From positions 1-55,089 of the forward strand of contig JAHIKI010000095.1 in the NCBI GenBank assembly GCA_018897435.1: DNA of 55,089 nt, in the 5' to 3' direction. The notes beneath the pieces are model-generated. The model made no database searches. It had not been told where the DNA came from and worked only from the letters and a program-made list of their open reading frames with translations. Below are positions 25,101 to 32,739 of this stretch, piece after piece. A program made the translations under genes and the position numbers. Source of the stretch: Acidobacteriota bacterium (GTDB lineage: Bacteria; Acidobacteriota; Aminicenantia; UBA2199). Every line of letters begins with the position of its first letter. Position 1 is the first letter of the stretch.

Positions 25101-25311
25101 CGTCCCGGGACTGGACCATGCTCAAAACCGAATTCTGGGGGATGTTGCTGCTGTCGGTGGTCCACAGATCAATGATGTAGTGACCGATGTCCTTCTGCGG
25201 ATCCAGCGCCCAGGAAGGCGCGGCGCTCAGAGAGAGAAAAGCAAAAACCAGCACCGCCCACTTCACAAAACAAACCGGGCGGCATGGTGAACAGGTTACA
25301 GTTTTGCTCAT
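22174..25311 (-). CDS. Reg_prop/Y_Y_Y-type membrane sensor histidine kinase
   Basis: Giant sensor kinase of 1,045 residues. After a signal anchor (about 20-40) come roughly fourteen Reg_prop repeats with the beat 'G.LWIGT..GGL.R', which form two periplasmic beta-propellers (about 50-600). A Y_Y_Y domain (about 690-755) and a membrane helix (near 765-785) follow. Next are a HisKA domain with His832 in AVHDLKNPLQAI and an HATPase domain (NLVSNAVKFSPG, DHGPGL, STGLGLSIAEQLVHRH). The protein ends there: the receiver and AraC modules of Bacteroides hybrid sensors are absent, and no response regulator is adjacent. The ATG at 25311 is preferred to a TTG at 25359. Confidence 0.9.
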   Translation of the reverse strand: MSKTVTCSPCRPVCFVKWAVLVFAFLSLSAAPSWALDPQKDIGHYIIDLWTTDSSNIPQNSVLSMVQSRDGYLWIGSYEGLARFDGLRFTVFDKSNTPEIRNNGMMVIAEGADGALWIGTPNGLLCRRGGKFRNFTVNDGLSSDFILSLAFDARGGLWIGTTQGLNRYQDGVFTSFTVADGLEQDYISALCTGQDGTLWIGTSSGLFSYRSGQFSFYTLPNGKSGNTVWALRVGRDGTLWIGTAGGGLVKFSEGVFYVYSRKDGLSGNDIRVIYEDSHGTLWVGSDSGGLNRFEQGFFSHLGRQSGLSNDSIRALVEDNEGSLWIGTYGGGLNRLKDDRYIFYNRRSGLPVDLTRSVMQDRDGAVWIGTVGGGLVRFRSGKFEVFNKKQGLRDLRIWSIAQAGDGAIWFGTYGGGLHRLQDGKVKVYSTRNGLANDIVRAVLVARDGTIWAGTNGGGIDILHPDGRIVNYSRRSGLSDDFIYAISQDREDTIWVGTYNGDLYRFRQGKFTVYQPRSGTSQNAIWAIYPDADGALWLGTNSGGLIRFKNGKFRTISSRDGLYSDVAFQILEDDHGYLWMNCNKGVYRASKKELNEFADGSSLRIHSLSYGISEGVRGVESTGPAQPAGWKSQEGKLWFPTIKGVTVVDPDYRKRNERIPPVLIEKMTVEGQAVNLTAAPVIGPGRKKLEFTFTALSFLVPEKNRFKTMLRGFDSGWSAETSQRQVSYTNLPPGPYTFRVIACNNDGKWNQEGASLHFELRPFFFQTIWFRAIAVFSVLLLVVMAFRWRFNRLQRRERELETLVNERTGELSRVNEELLKAKMLQDEMQRIAVHDLKNPLQAIMGSADLICRQNPDLPANVSLAEKISKSSKRMLALVNEMLEISHIETGDIKLELQLVDIGTLLEQVSEGFANQMLNKEQKLDLKIEPGCLVNGDLEWLKEIFDNLVSNAVKFSPGKTSIAVAVRCLEKTVLVAIQDHGPGLTPEDKKKLFGKFQRLSARPTGGESSTGLGLSIAEQLVHRHQGRIWAESEIGLGSTFYVELPKLE

Positions 25312-25368
25312 GAAACCCGAATATACTCCAAAATAAAAAAAAATAAAAGCACTTTTCAAAGTTTAATA

Positions 25369-25590
25369 ACGGTCCCGGCCCGCAATATCCTGATTGCCAC
25401 CGATGGCGTGTTCTCCATGAAAGGCGACATCGCCGACATCAAAAGCATTGTCGAACTGGCCGGCACCTATGACGCTTTGGTCAGGTGGACGACTACCACG
25501 CCACCGGTTTTTTTGGGAAAAACCGGCCGCGGTTCGATCGAGTACAACAACGTATTCACCAAGGTGGGCCGCAAACACGGCGTCATATAA
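25369..25590 (+). pseudogene. Decayed internal fragment of a second kbl gene
   Basis: The frame reads ARNILIATDGVFSMKGDI, then DALV, a scrambled stretch, and GKTGRGSIEYNNVFTKVGR, then a stop. This matches the middle of Kbl enzymes (ATDGVFSMDG...VDDSHA.GF.G..GRGS.EY). The VDDYHATGFF part sits in another frame, so two compensating indels are present. Both ends of the gene are missing. It is not a simple copy of the kbl gene at 19766, since the residues differ. Confidence 0.75.
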
Positions 25591-25656
25591 AAAACAGGAC
25601 GGTTCTCAACCGCGACTCCCGGAGAAAAGCCATTTTTCAAAAATCCATGAATGTGC

Positions 25657-25693
25657 TATAATGGAAAAAATGCACAAGGAAAAACAGAGATGA
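25657..25693 (+). promoter_or_regulatory. ftsH promoter followed by a leaderless 7-codon minicistron
   Basis: TGCTATAAT ends at 25662 (TG-n extended -10; the -35 is poor). Seven bases later an ATG at 25670 opens MHKEKQR, whose TGA (25691-25693) overlaps the ftsH start as TGATG. AAGGA inside it can serve as the ftsH ribosome site. Confidence 0.5.
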
Positions 25694-27570
25694 TGAACAA
25701 AATTACACAAAAGGCTCCGAAAGGTATCTTATTCTGGCTGATATCACTGGTGATCCTCATCATGCTATGGAACATGCTCAGTAACGTTTCCAACAGCAAG
25801 ACCAAAACACTGACATTTTCCGAATTCATGGACAAAGTCGAAAACGACCAGATATCCAGCGCCCAGATCGCCAGCAATGTGGTCAAGGGCGACATGAACC
25901 TGGAGGATGGGACAGCTTCCACCCGCTACGAGTCCACAATTCCCCAGGACTACCCGGATCTGATCAACAAGCTGCGCCAGCACAAAGTAAATATCGAAGT
26001 GGAAAAACTGAACAAGAACGAATGGCTGAGCATCCTCCTTTCCTGGGCGCCATTCGTGATCATCATCGTTTTCTGGATCATGATCATGCGCCAGCAGGGC
26101 GGCAACAAGGCCTTCACCTTCGGCAAAAGCAAAGCCCGCATGTTCACCGGCGACAAAAACAAATTCACTTTCAAGGACGTGGCCGGGGTCGAGGAAGCCA
26201 AGGAGGAACTGGAAGAGATCATTGAATTCCTCAAGGAACCCAAAAAATTCCAGCGCCTGGGCGGCAAGATCCCCAAGGGCGTGCTGCTCATCGGGCCCCC
26301 AGGCACCGGTAAAACTCTCCTGGCCAAGGCCATCGCCGGCGAGGCCAATGTCCCTTTTTTCTCCATTTCCGGTTCCGATTTTGTCGAGCTTTTTGTGGGC
26401 GTTGGGGCTTCCCGGGTGCGCGACCTTTTCGACGAAGGCAAAAAACACGCTCCCTGCATGATCTTCATCGATGAGATCGATGCCGTGGGCCGGCAGCGCG
26501 GCACCGGCCTGGGCGGCGGCCACGACGAACGCGAGCAAACCCTGAACCAGCTGCTGGTGGAAATGGACGGCTTCGACGCCAACGAAGGGGTGATCATCAT
26601 CGCCGCCACCAACCGCCCCGACATTCTCGACTCGGCCCTGCTGCGGCCGGGGCGCTTCGACCGACGCATCGTCGTTTCCATCCCCGACGTCAAGGGCCGC
26701 GAAGAGATCCTCAAGGTGCACACGCGCAACACGCCTTTGGGCAAGGACGTCGATCTGCAGATACTGGGCCGCTCTACACCGGGATTCACCGGCGCCGATA
26801 TCGCCAACATGGTCAACGAGGCCGCCCTGTACGCTTCGCGCAATGGTAAAAAAAACATCGCCATGGAGGATTTCGAATACGCCAAGGACAAGGTGCTGAT
26901 GGGCAGCGAAAGAAAAAGCATGATCATCTCCGAAGAGGAAAAACGGATCACCGCCTACCACGAAGCCGGCCACGCCCTGATCGCCTCCCTGGAAAAGGAA
27001 GCCGACCCCCTGCACAAGGTATCCATTATCCCCCGCGGCATGGCCTTGGGCCAGACCCAGCAACTGCCGCTCAACGACAAGTACACCTATTCCAAAACCT
27101 ACCTGGACGCCCAGCTGTCAGTGCTTTTGGCCGGACGCATCTCCGAGGAAATATTTCTCGGCATGACCACCACCGGCGCCGGCAACGATTTCGAAAAGGC
27201 CACATCCATTGCCCGTAAAATGGTCTGTGAGTGGGGCATGTCGGCCATGGGACCGATCAGCTTCGCCAAGAAAGAAGACATGATCTTCCTGGGCCGCGAC
27301 CTGATGTCCCACAATGAATTCTCCGAGGAGACTTTGCAGATGATCGATGTCGAGATCAAAAAGATCATCGACCAGGCTTACGCCAGTTCCAAGAAGATCA
27401 TTCTGGAAAACCGTGAAAAACTGGAGATCATCGCCCAGGGGCTCCTTGAGAAGGAGTCCCTGACCTCGGACGACATCGCCGCCATCCTGGGCACTCAGAA
27501 GAAACCCGACCGCCTGCAAACAAAAAAAAACAAACCCCGGAACGGAAACAGGCAGCCAAACCAAAAATAG
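25690..27570 (+). CDS. ftsH: ATP-dependent zinc metalloprotease FtsH
   Basis: Membrane-anchored AAA+ protease of 626 residues that degrades unassembled membrane proteins and regulatory proteins. It has two membrane helices (about 13-30 and 112-132) around a periplasmic domain. The AAA module has Walker A GPPGTGKT (202-209), Walker [14 protein letters not shown] and the SRH region. The zinc site HEAGH is at 424-428 with the third ligand further down. The C-terminal tail is lysine-rich. Two adjacent ATGs (25690 and 25693) are possible starts; the upstream in-frame ATG at 25651 lies before the -10 box and is rejected. It is first gene of a six-gene operon. Confidence 0.95.
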   Translation: MMNKITQKAPKGILFWLISLVILIMLWNMLSNVSNSKTKTLTFSEFMDKVENDQISSAQIASNVVKGDMNLEDGTASTRYESTIPQDYPDLINKLRQHKVNIEVEKLNKNEWLSILLSWAPFVIIIVFWIMIMRQQGGNKAFTFGKSKARMFTGDKNKFTFKDVAGVEEAKEELEEIIEFLKEPKKFQRLGGKIPKGVLLIGPPGTGKTLLAKAIAGEANVPFFSISGSDFVELFVGVGASRVRDLFDEGKKHAPCMIFIDEIDAVGRQRGTGLGGGHDEREQTLNQLLVEMDGFDANEGVIIIAATNRPDILDSALLRPGRFDRRIVVSIPDVKGREEILKVHTRNTPLGKDVDLQILGRSTPGFTGADIANMVNEAALYASRNGKKNIAMEDFEYAKDKVLMGSERKSMIISEEEKRITAYHEAGHALIASLEKEADPLHKVSIIPRGMALGQTQQLPLNDKYTYSKTYLDAQLSVLLAGRISEEIFLGMTTTGAGNDFEKATSIARKMVCEWGMSAMGPISFAKKEDMIFLGRDLMSHNEFSEETLQMIDVEIKKIIDQAYASSKKIILENREKLEIIAQGLLEKESLTSDDIAAILGTQKKPDRLQTKKNKPRNGNRQPNQK

Positions 27571-28329
27571 ATGATCATTGGAAACATCATCAATGCCTTT
27601 GCCAAATTCAATGTGCGAGATATTCTTGATATTTTCCTGATCTTCCTATTGATCTATTACCTGCTGCTGCTGATCAAAGGGACCAAATCATACCAGATGG
27701 CCCTGGGCCTGATGCTGATCGGTTTTTTCGCCCTGATCACTGACCTGCTCAAGCTCACCGCCTTCGCCTTTATTTTGAACAACTTCTTCACCTACCTGGT
27801 TTTTGCCATCATCGTTTTGTTCCAGGGCGAATTTCGCAAGATACTGGCCGAGATCGGCGGCAAGCTCAAAACCAAATTCATCCCCACCGACATCTCGCGT
27901 ATCCGCGATGAGATCGTCAACGCTGTCGTGGCCATGGCGTTGGGAAAGGTCGGTGCCTTGATCGCCGTAGAAAGAGAGATCAAGCTGAAATCCTATATCG
28001 ACAAACACATCAAGATCGACGCCCTGATCTCCAAGGACATGCTGTTGACCATTTTTTCTCCCAACACCCCCCTGCACGACGGAGCGGTGATCATTTCCGA
28101 AGGCCGCATCGCCGCCGCCAATTGTTTTTTTCCATACCCACCGCTCTTGGAATTAACGCCGGCCGGGGGCCGCCACTTGGCCGCCATCGGCATCAGCCAG
28201 GAATCAGACTGCGTGGCCATCGTCGTTTCCGAACAGACCGGAAAGATATCCCTGGCCGTCAAGGGTGAACTGATCCGCGGCCTGGACCGCGAAGGCCTGA
28301 AAAACAGGCTGAAATTCCTGAAGATCTAA
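27571..28329 (+). CDS. cdaA: Diadenylate cyclase CdaA
   Basis: Membrane enzyme of 252 residues that makes cyclic di-AMP from two ATP. Three N-terminal helices (about 15-80) precede the DAC domain (about 100-235). Catalytic motifs are DGA (170-172, in LHDGAVIISEGRIAAA) and the RHLAAIG block starting at Arg201. It directly follows ftsH without a gap and is followed by cdaR and glmM, the widely conserved cdaA-cdaR-glmM arrangement that links c-di-AMP to cell-wall and osmotic homeostasis. The N terminus MIIGNIINAFAKFNVRDILD is typical. Confidence 0.95.
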   Translation: MIIGNIINAFAKFNVRDILDIFLIFLLIYYLLLLIKGTKSYQMALGLMLIGFFALITDLLKLTAFAFILNNFFTYLVFAIIVLFQGEFRKILAEIGGKLKTKFIPTDISRIRDEIVNAVVAMALGKVGALIAVEREIKLKSYIDKHIKIDALISKDMLLTIFSPNTPLHDGAVIISEGRIAAANCFFPYPPLLELTPAGGRHLAAIGISQESDCVAIVVSEQTGKISLAVKGELIRGLDREGLKNRLKFLKI

Positions 28330-28330
28330 C

Positions 28331-29005
28331 ATGCCGGAAAATATAAGAAAACTCTTTTTGAACAACTGGGGCCTGAAGACCAGCGCCCTGGTCCTGGCCA
28401 TACTTGTCTGGGCCAGCATCAGCGGCCGGGAAAGGACATTCTCAGAAAAAACACTGAAAGTTCCCGTGGAAATTTTCAATGTTTCCGACAATATGGAAGT
28501 AGTCAACCTGCGCCCGGAAGAAGTGACGGTTTCGCTCAAAGGCGCCAGTAAATTCGTCGCCGCCGCCACAACAGAAATCAAACCTATCAAGATCGATCTG
28601 AAAAACATCAAGGAAAGCAGCAAGCTTAATTATTTCGCCGAGGATTACCTGGAAATTCCCGCTGGCGTCCAACTCATCTCCATCCACCCGAAAATGATCG
28701 AGGTGTACGTCGAGGAATTCGCCACCAGGGAAGTACCGGTGAAGATCCGTTTCCGCGGCCGGCTGAAGGTGCCACTGATTCTAAAGGAGGCCAGGGTCAT
28801 CCCCGACCGGGTCACGGTCATGGGCTACAAATCGCAGATCAACGATATAGACGTGGTCCTGACCGAAGAGGTGGACTTGAGTGAGATCGGAGCAAGCCTG
28901 ACCCGCCGCATCGCCCTGAAACAAACCCGGGACATTTTAAAATTCAGGGATCACCACGACGTGGAACTCCATCTGGAAATAGTAGACCGCCGTGCGAAAA
29001 AATGA
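28331..29005 (+). CDS. cdaR: YbbR-domain protein CdaR
   Basis: Membrane-anchored regulator of diadenylate cyclase, 224 residues. One N-terminal helix (about 12-28, LKTSALVLAILVWASI) is followed by YbbR-like repeats (about 35-210) exposed outside the membrane; SEKTLKVPVEIFNVSDNMEV opens the first. Other species have up to four repeats; here about two fit. It sits between cdaA and glmM and overlaps glmM by 4 bases. It modulates CdaA activity in species where this was tested. Confidence 0.88.
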   Translation: MPENIRKLFLNNWGLKTSALVLAILVWASISGRERTFSEKTLKVPVEIFNVSDNMEVVNLRPEEVTVSLKGASKFVAAATTEIKPIKIDLKNIKESSKLNYFAEDYLEIPAGVQLISIHPKMIEVYVEEFATREVPVKIRFRGRLKVPLILKEARVIPDRVTVMGYKSQINDIDVVLTEEVDLSEIGASLTRRIALKQTRDILKFRDHHDVELHLEIVDRRAKK

Positions 29006-30333
29006 AAGACAACCTTTTCGGTACCGATGGTATCCGCTCCGCGGCCGGGGCCTTTCCGCTGGACGAACCATCGCTGCTCAAGCTGGGCGCGGTGATCGCT
29101 TCTCTGACCCCCGATCCCGCCATCCTCATCGCCCGTGACACCCGCGCCTCGGGCGCGGCCATCGAAGCCCAGTTAAGCCAAGGCCTTGGCCGGCGCGCCC
29201 ACATCGCATCAGCCGGCGTCCTGCCCACATCGGGGTTGGCCTACCTGACCCGGAACCTCCATTTTGACTTCGGCATCATGATTTCCGCCTCGCACAATCC
29301 TGCCAGCGATAACGGCATCAAGATTTTCAACCGCCGCGGCGAAAAAATTTCCCAACTCCTGGAAAACAAGATCAGCGCTGATTTCCGGGCAAGAAAAAAA
29401 ACAGCCGCCGCCCGGCCGCTGGCGATTACAGCCATCCCGAACCGCGATTATCAGGATTTTCTTTATGAGAGCGGCCGGGACCTGGCCGGGCAAAAAATGA
29501 AAATCGCCGTGGACTGCGCCAATGGGGCCGCAAGCCCGATAACCGCCCCGCTTTGCCGCCGCCTGGGACTGAATGCCGTGATCGGCCACGCCCGGCCCAA
29601 CGGACGGAACATCAACGCCGGCTGCGGTTCAACCTTCCCGCGGGCCCTGCAAAAGCTGGTGGCCGATGAAAAAGCCGATCTGGGCATGGCCTTTGACGGC
29701 GATGCCGACCGGGTGGTTTTCTCGGGCCGCAGCGGGAACATTTTAGCAGGCGACCATGCCCTTTACATCATGGCTCGTTACCTGAATGATACCGAGCCCA
29801 GTTTCAATCGCAAAGTGGTCGGCACGGTCATGGGCAACCTCGGTCTGGAAAAGGCGCTGAACGACATAGGGATCGAATTCCTGCGCGCCGGCGTCGGCGA
29901 CAAGCACGTGTACCGGCTGATGAAAAAAAAGGGCGCCATTCTGGGGGGTGAGCCGTCCGGACACATCATTTTGCGGCAACGGCAGACGACCGGTGACGGT
30001 TTTTTGACAGCTCTTTTTTTTATGAAAGCCCTGGTTTTTTTCCAATGCGGCGCCGATGAGATCCTCAAGCAACTGCGTTTGTTTCCCCAGCAAACGATCA
30101 ACATTCAGATCAGGCTCAGGAAAGACCTAAAAACCTGGAAAACACTCAACAAGGTTGCCAGGGAATTTGAGAAAAAAAACGGCGAACAGGCACGATTGCT
30201 GATCCGTTATTCGGGCACCGAAGCGAAGCTGCGCATCATGATGGAAGCCCGGGACAGGGACGTTATCGAAAAAAACATGCCAATTTTCCAGTCATTGGTA
30301 GAAAATGAAATCGGAGACCAACATGAAACTTAG
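29002..30333 (+). CDS. glmM: Phosphoglucosamine mutase GlmM
   Basis: Cytoplasmic enzyme of 443 residues converting glucosamine-6-phosphate to glucosamine-1-phosphate for UDP-GlcNAc, peptidoglycan and LPS synthesis. It starts with FGTDGIRSAAG. The phosphoserine loop ISASHNPASDNG contains Ser97, the metal loop is DGDADRVV, the sugar-binding loop is GGEPSGHII, and the phosphate site is RYSGTEAKLRIM. It is translationally coupled to cdaR (ATGA overlap). GlmM binds and inhibits CdaA in Gram-positives, which fits the conserved gene order. Confidence 0.95.
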   Translation: MKDNLFGTDGIRSAAGAFPLDEPSLLKLGAVIASLTPDPAILIARDTRASGAAIEAQLSQGLGRRAHIASAGVLPTSGLAYLTRNLHFDFGIMISASHNPASDNGIKIFNRRGEKISQLLENKISADFRARKKTAAARPLAITAIPNRDYQDFLYESGRDLAGQKMKIAVDCANGAASPITAPLCRRLGLNAVIGHARPNGRNINAGCGSTFPRALQKLVADEKADLGMAFDGDADRVVFSGRSGNILAGDHALYIMARYLNDTEPSFNRKVVGTVMGNLGLEKALNDIGIEFLRAGVGDKHVYRLMKKKGAILGGEPSGHIILRQRQTTGDGFLTALFFMKALVFFQCGADEILKQLRLFPQQTINIQIRLRKDLKTWKTLNKVAREFEKKNGEQARLLIRYSGTEAKLRIMMEARDRDVIEKNMPIFQSLVENEIGDQHET

Positions 30334-31036
30334 CGTCAATATCGATCACATTGCCACCATTCGCCAGGCGCGGATGACCAACGAACCGGACCCGGTTTAC
30401 GCGGCGGTGCTGGCTGAAATGGGCGGCGCCGACGGCATCACGGTGCACTTGCGCCAGGACCGCCGGCATATCCAGGAAAGGGACGTCGAGATCCTGCGCC
30501 GGGTGATTAAAAGCAAATTGAACATGGAAATGGCCGTTTCCATGGAAATAGTCAAGATCGCCCTGAAATACAAGCCTGACATCTGCACGCTGGTACCGGA
30601 AAGCAAGGATGAAGTCACGACCAGCGGCGGGCTTGACGTGATCATGTTCGCCGACAAGATCCAGGAAGTAGCGGGCAATTTGCTGGCGGCAGGCATAGGC
30701 GTCTCCTTGTTCATCGATCCGGGCATCGAACAGGTCAAGGCCTGCCACCGCCTGGGCATCCGCATCATCGAATTGAACACCGGCGACTACGCCAAAAATG
30801 CCGGCAACAGTTACGCCAGGCTGGAACTGGAAAAAATCGGCAAAGCGGTGAATTATGCCAAGAAACTGAACTTCACCCTGCTGGCCGGCCACGGACTTAC
30901 CTATCAAAACATCCGTCCCATCGCCGCCATCACGGAGATCGAAGAACTGAACATCGGCCACTCCATCGTGGCCAATGCTGCTTTTCTTGGACTGAAGGAA
31001 GCCGTGGCCCGCATGAAGGATCTGCTGGTTTGCTGA
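30323..31036 (+). CDS. pdxJ: Pyridoxine 5'-phosphate synthase PdxJ
   Basis: TIM-barrel enzyme of 237 residues that joins 1-deoxyxylulose-5-phosphate and 3-amino-2-oxopropyl phosphate to pyridoxine phosphate in the DXP-dependent vitamin B6 route. Typical motifs: LSVNIDHIATIRQAR at the N terminus, DGITVHLRQDRRHI, and LLAGHGLTYQNI near the end. The ATG at 30323 is chosen because GGAGA lies just upstream and the conserved N terminus begins there; it overlaps glmM by 11 bases. The gene end overlaps the next gene start by 7 bases. Confidence 0.94.
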   Translation: MKLSVNIDHIATIRQARMTNEPDPVYAAVLAEMGGADGITVHLRQDRRHIQERDVEILRRVIKSKLNMEMAVSMEIVKIALKYKPDICTLVPESKDEVTTSGGLDVIMFADKIQEVAGNLLAAGIGVSLFIDPGIEQVKACHRLGIRIIELNTGDYAKNAGNSYARLELEKIGKAVNYAKKLNFTLLAGHGLTYQNIRPIAAITEIEELNIGHSIVANAAFLGLKEAVARMKDLLVC

Positions 31037-32703
31037 AAAAATTTTTCAAGGCCAGCCTGGCCGTTCTGGCTATTGTCATAGCCGTCACCGCTTTTAACAG
31101 TCTCGCCTTTCAAAAAAGAAACAACAACCGCCCCCTGTCTTCCTATTATAAAAAAGGCGTCTTTCACCTGCACTCCAGTTTTTCCGACGGCCGCGGCGGC
31201 ATGGACGAGATCTGCCGGGACGCAAGTGCTCAGGCTCTGGATTTTGTCATTCTTACCGACCACGGTCGGCCCAACCTGCAGGCGTCGGCCGCCACGGCCT
31301 GGATCCACGACACGTTGCTCATCGGCGCCTCGGAATTTTCTCTCCATTCCGGCCACCTGGCCGCGGCCGGATACCGCACTCCAGGTTATATTTTCCCGCC
31401 CGAACCGCAGGAAGCGATCAGTGAGGTCAACCGCGACGGCGGCGTAACGTTCATCTCCCACCCCCTGGACCGCAAGATTCCCTGGACCGACTGGCAGGTC
31501 CGCGACTTTACCGGCATTGAAATAATGAGCATGTATCAGATGGCCAAAAAGAACCTCTTGTACGGATTGACCCTGTTCCCGCTGCAATACATGTTGAACT
31601 CCGACTACGCCTTGACCTCGCTGATTTCGTATCCGCACAAGGAACTGGAAATATGGGACGGCTTCAACCGTGAAGGAAAATACTACGGCATCTACGCCCT
31701 GGACACTCACGCTAAGCTTCCGATCAGCAAAAAAACGAGCTTGCATTTCCCTTCCTACGGAGCGACCTTTAAAATATTGCGCATCTACGTGAAAGTGGAC
31801 CGCGAACTTGAGCAGGACGCCAGAGCGGCGGCCGCAACCGTCATTTCCTCCCTGCGCCGCGGCGACTTCTTCTGCGTCATCGAATCGCTGGCCGCGGCCA
31901 ACGGTTTCGAAAATTACTATCTGGAAAGAGACGGCCGCCAGGTAGAAATGGGGGGGGACGCCCGCGGGGCCGGAGGCACGCTGGTTCTCAAGCTGCCCTT
32001 CAACTTCAGTACCGACATCAAAATCAAGAAAGACGGGAAAATATTTAAAAAAATCCGCGACAACAGCCGAAGCGAAATCACCATTCCCATCAGCCGGCCC
32101 GGTGTATATCGCTGCGAAATATCGCCGCATTCCGGCCCCGGCCGTGATCTGCCCTGGATACTGGCCAATCCTATCTTCATCGACCGCTCAAGGAATCCTG
32201 AAAAGCCTGAGTCGATCACGCCCCGCCGTATCCTGGCCATGTCAGGAAATTATTTCCAAATCGAAAAGAATCCCCTTTCTCAGGCAGCAATGCAGGTTGA
32301 TGACCAAGCCTCCAACCAGCCGGTTATCCGCTTTACCTATGTTCTGCGGCAAGAATCACCCGCTGAAAGAAACTTCTGGACAGCTCTGGCCCACAGGGAA
32401 AATCTCGATTTTTCAAAATATCAGGGTTTTGTTTTCGAAGCCCGCGGCAGCCGTCCCATGCGTTTCTGGCTGCAATTCCGCAACGGTGAGGGCCGGCTGG
32501 AATCCGCGTTCCAGCATTCATTCCTGGTCGGGGAAAACTGGCAACAGATCGCGATCCCTTTCGCCCGTTTTCACCGTCTTTACGGCCCCGAAGCTACGCC
32601 CGATCTGGAAAAGATCAGCGCTTTCTTTTTCACCATCGACAACGGCAATTCCTTTTCCGGAACCCGGGGCGAGATCAGCCTGCGCGCCATCAGCCTGTAT
32701 TGA
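31030..32703 (+). CDS. Membrane-anchored PHP-domain phosphoesterase with C-terminal CIA30/CBM-like domain
   Basis: Protein of 557 residues. A basic N terminus and hydrophobic helix (about 8-25) anchor it, with the rest probably outside the membrane. The PHP domain (about 40-300) shows metal-binding motifs HLHSSFSDG, LTDHG and ISHPLD, so a hydrolase acting on a phosphate or similar ester is likely. A middle beta-rich part (about 300-400) precedes a C-terminal domain (about 415-557) that resembles CIA30 or carbohydrate-binding modules (FVFEARGSRPMRFWLQFRNG). The start is a TTG at 31030 overlapping pdxJ by 7 bases. The substrate is unknown. Confidence 0.75.
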   Translation: MLKKFFKASLAVLAIVIAVTAFNSLAFQKRNNNRPLSSYYKKGVFHLHSSFSDGRGGMDEICRDASAQALDFVILTDHGRPNLQASAATAWIHDTLLIGASEFSLHSGHLAAAGYRTPGYIFPPEPQEAISEVNRDGGVTFISHPLDRKIPWTDWQVRDFTGIEIMSMYQMAKKNLLYGLTLFPLQYMLNSDYALTSLISYPHKELEIWDGFNREGKYYGIYALDTHAKLPISKKTSLHFPSYGATFKILRIYVKVDRELEQDARAAAATVISSLRRGDFFCVIESLAAANGFENYYLERDGRQVEMGGDARGAGGTLVLKLPFNFSTDIKIKKDGKIFKKIRDNSRSEITIPISRPGVYRCEISPHSGPGRDLPWILANPIFIDRSRNPEKPESITPRRILAMSGNYFQIEKNPLSQAAMQVDDQASNQPVIRFTYVLRQESPAERNFWTALAHRENLDFSKYQGFVFEARGSRPMRFWLQFRNGEGRLESAFQHSFLVGENWQQIAIPFARFHRLYGPEATPDLEKISAFFFTIDNGNSFSGTRGEISLRAISLY

Positions 32704-32739
32704 AAATTTACGGCAGCCGCAAGCGGCGGCCTCCCGATC

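Noticed and set aside
22270-25260. Tandem DNA repeats
   Set aside because: The periodic pattern reflects the roughly 40-residue Reg_prop protein repeats of the sensor kinase, not a nucleotide-level repeat array.
25765-27063. 432-codon and 333-codon minus-strand frames
   Set aside because: Antisense of ftsH; no recognisable domains.
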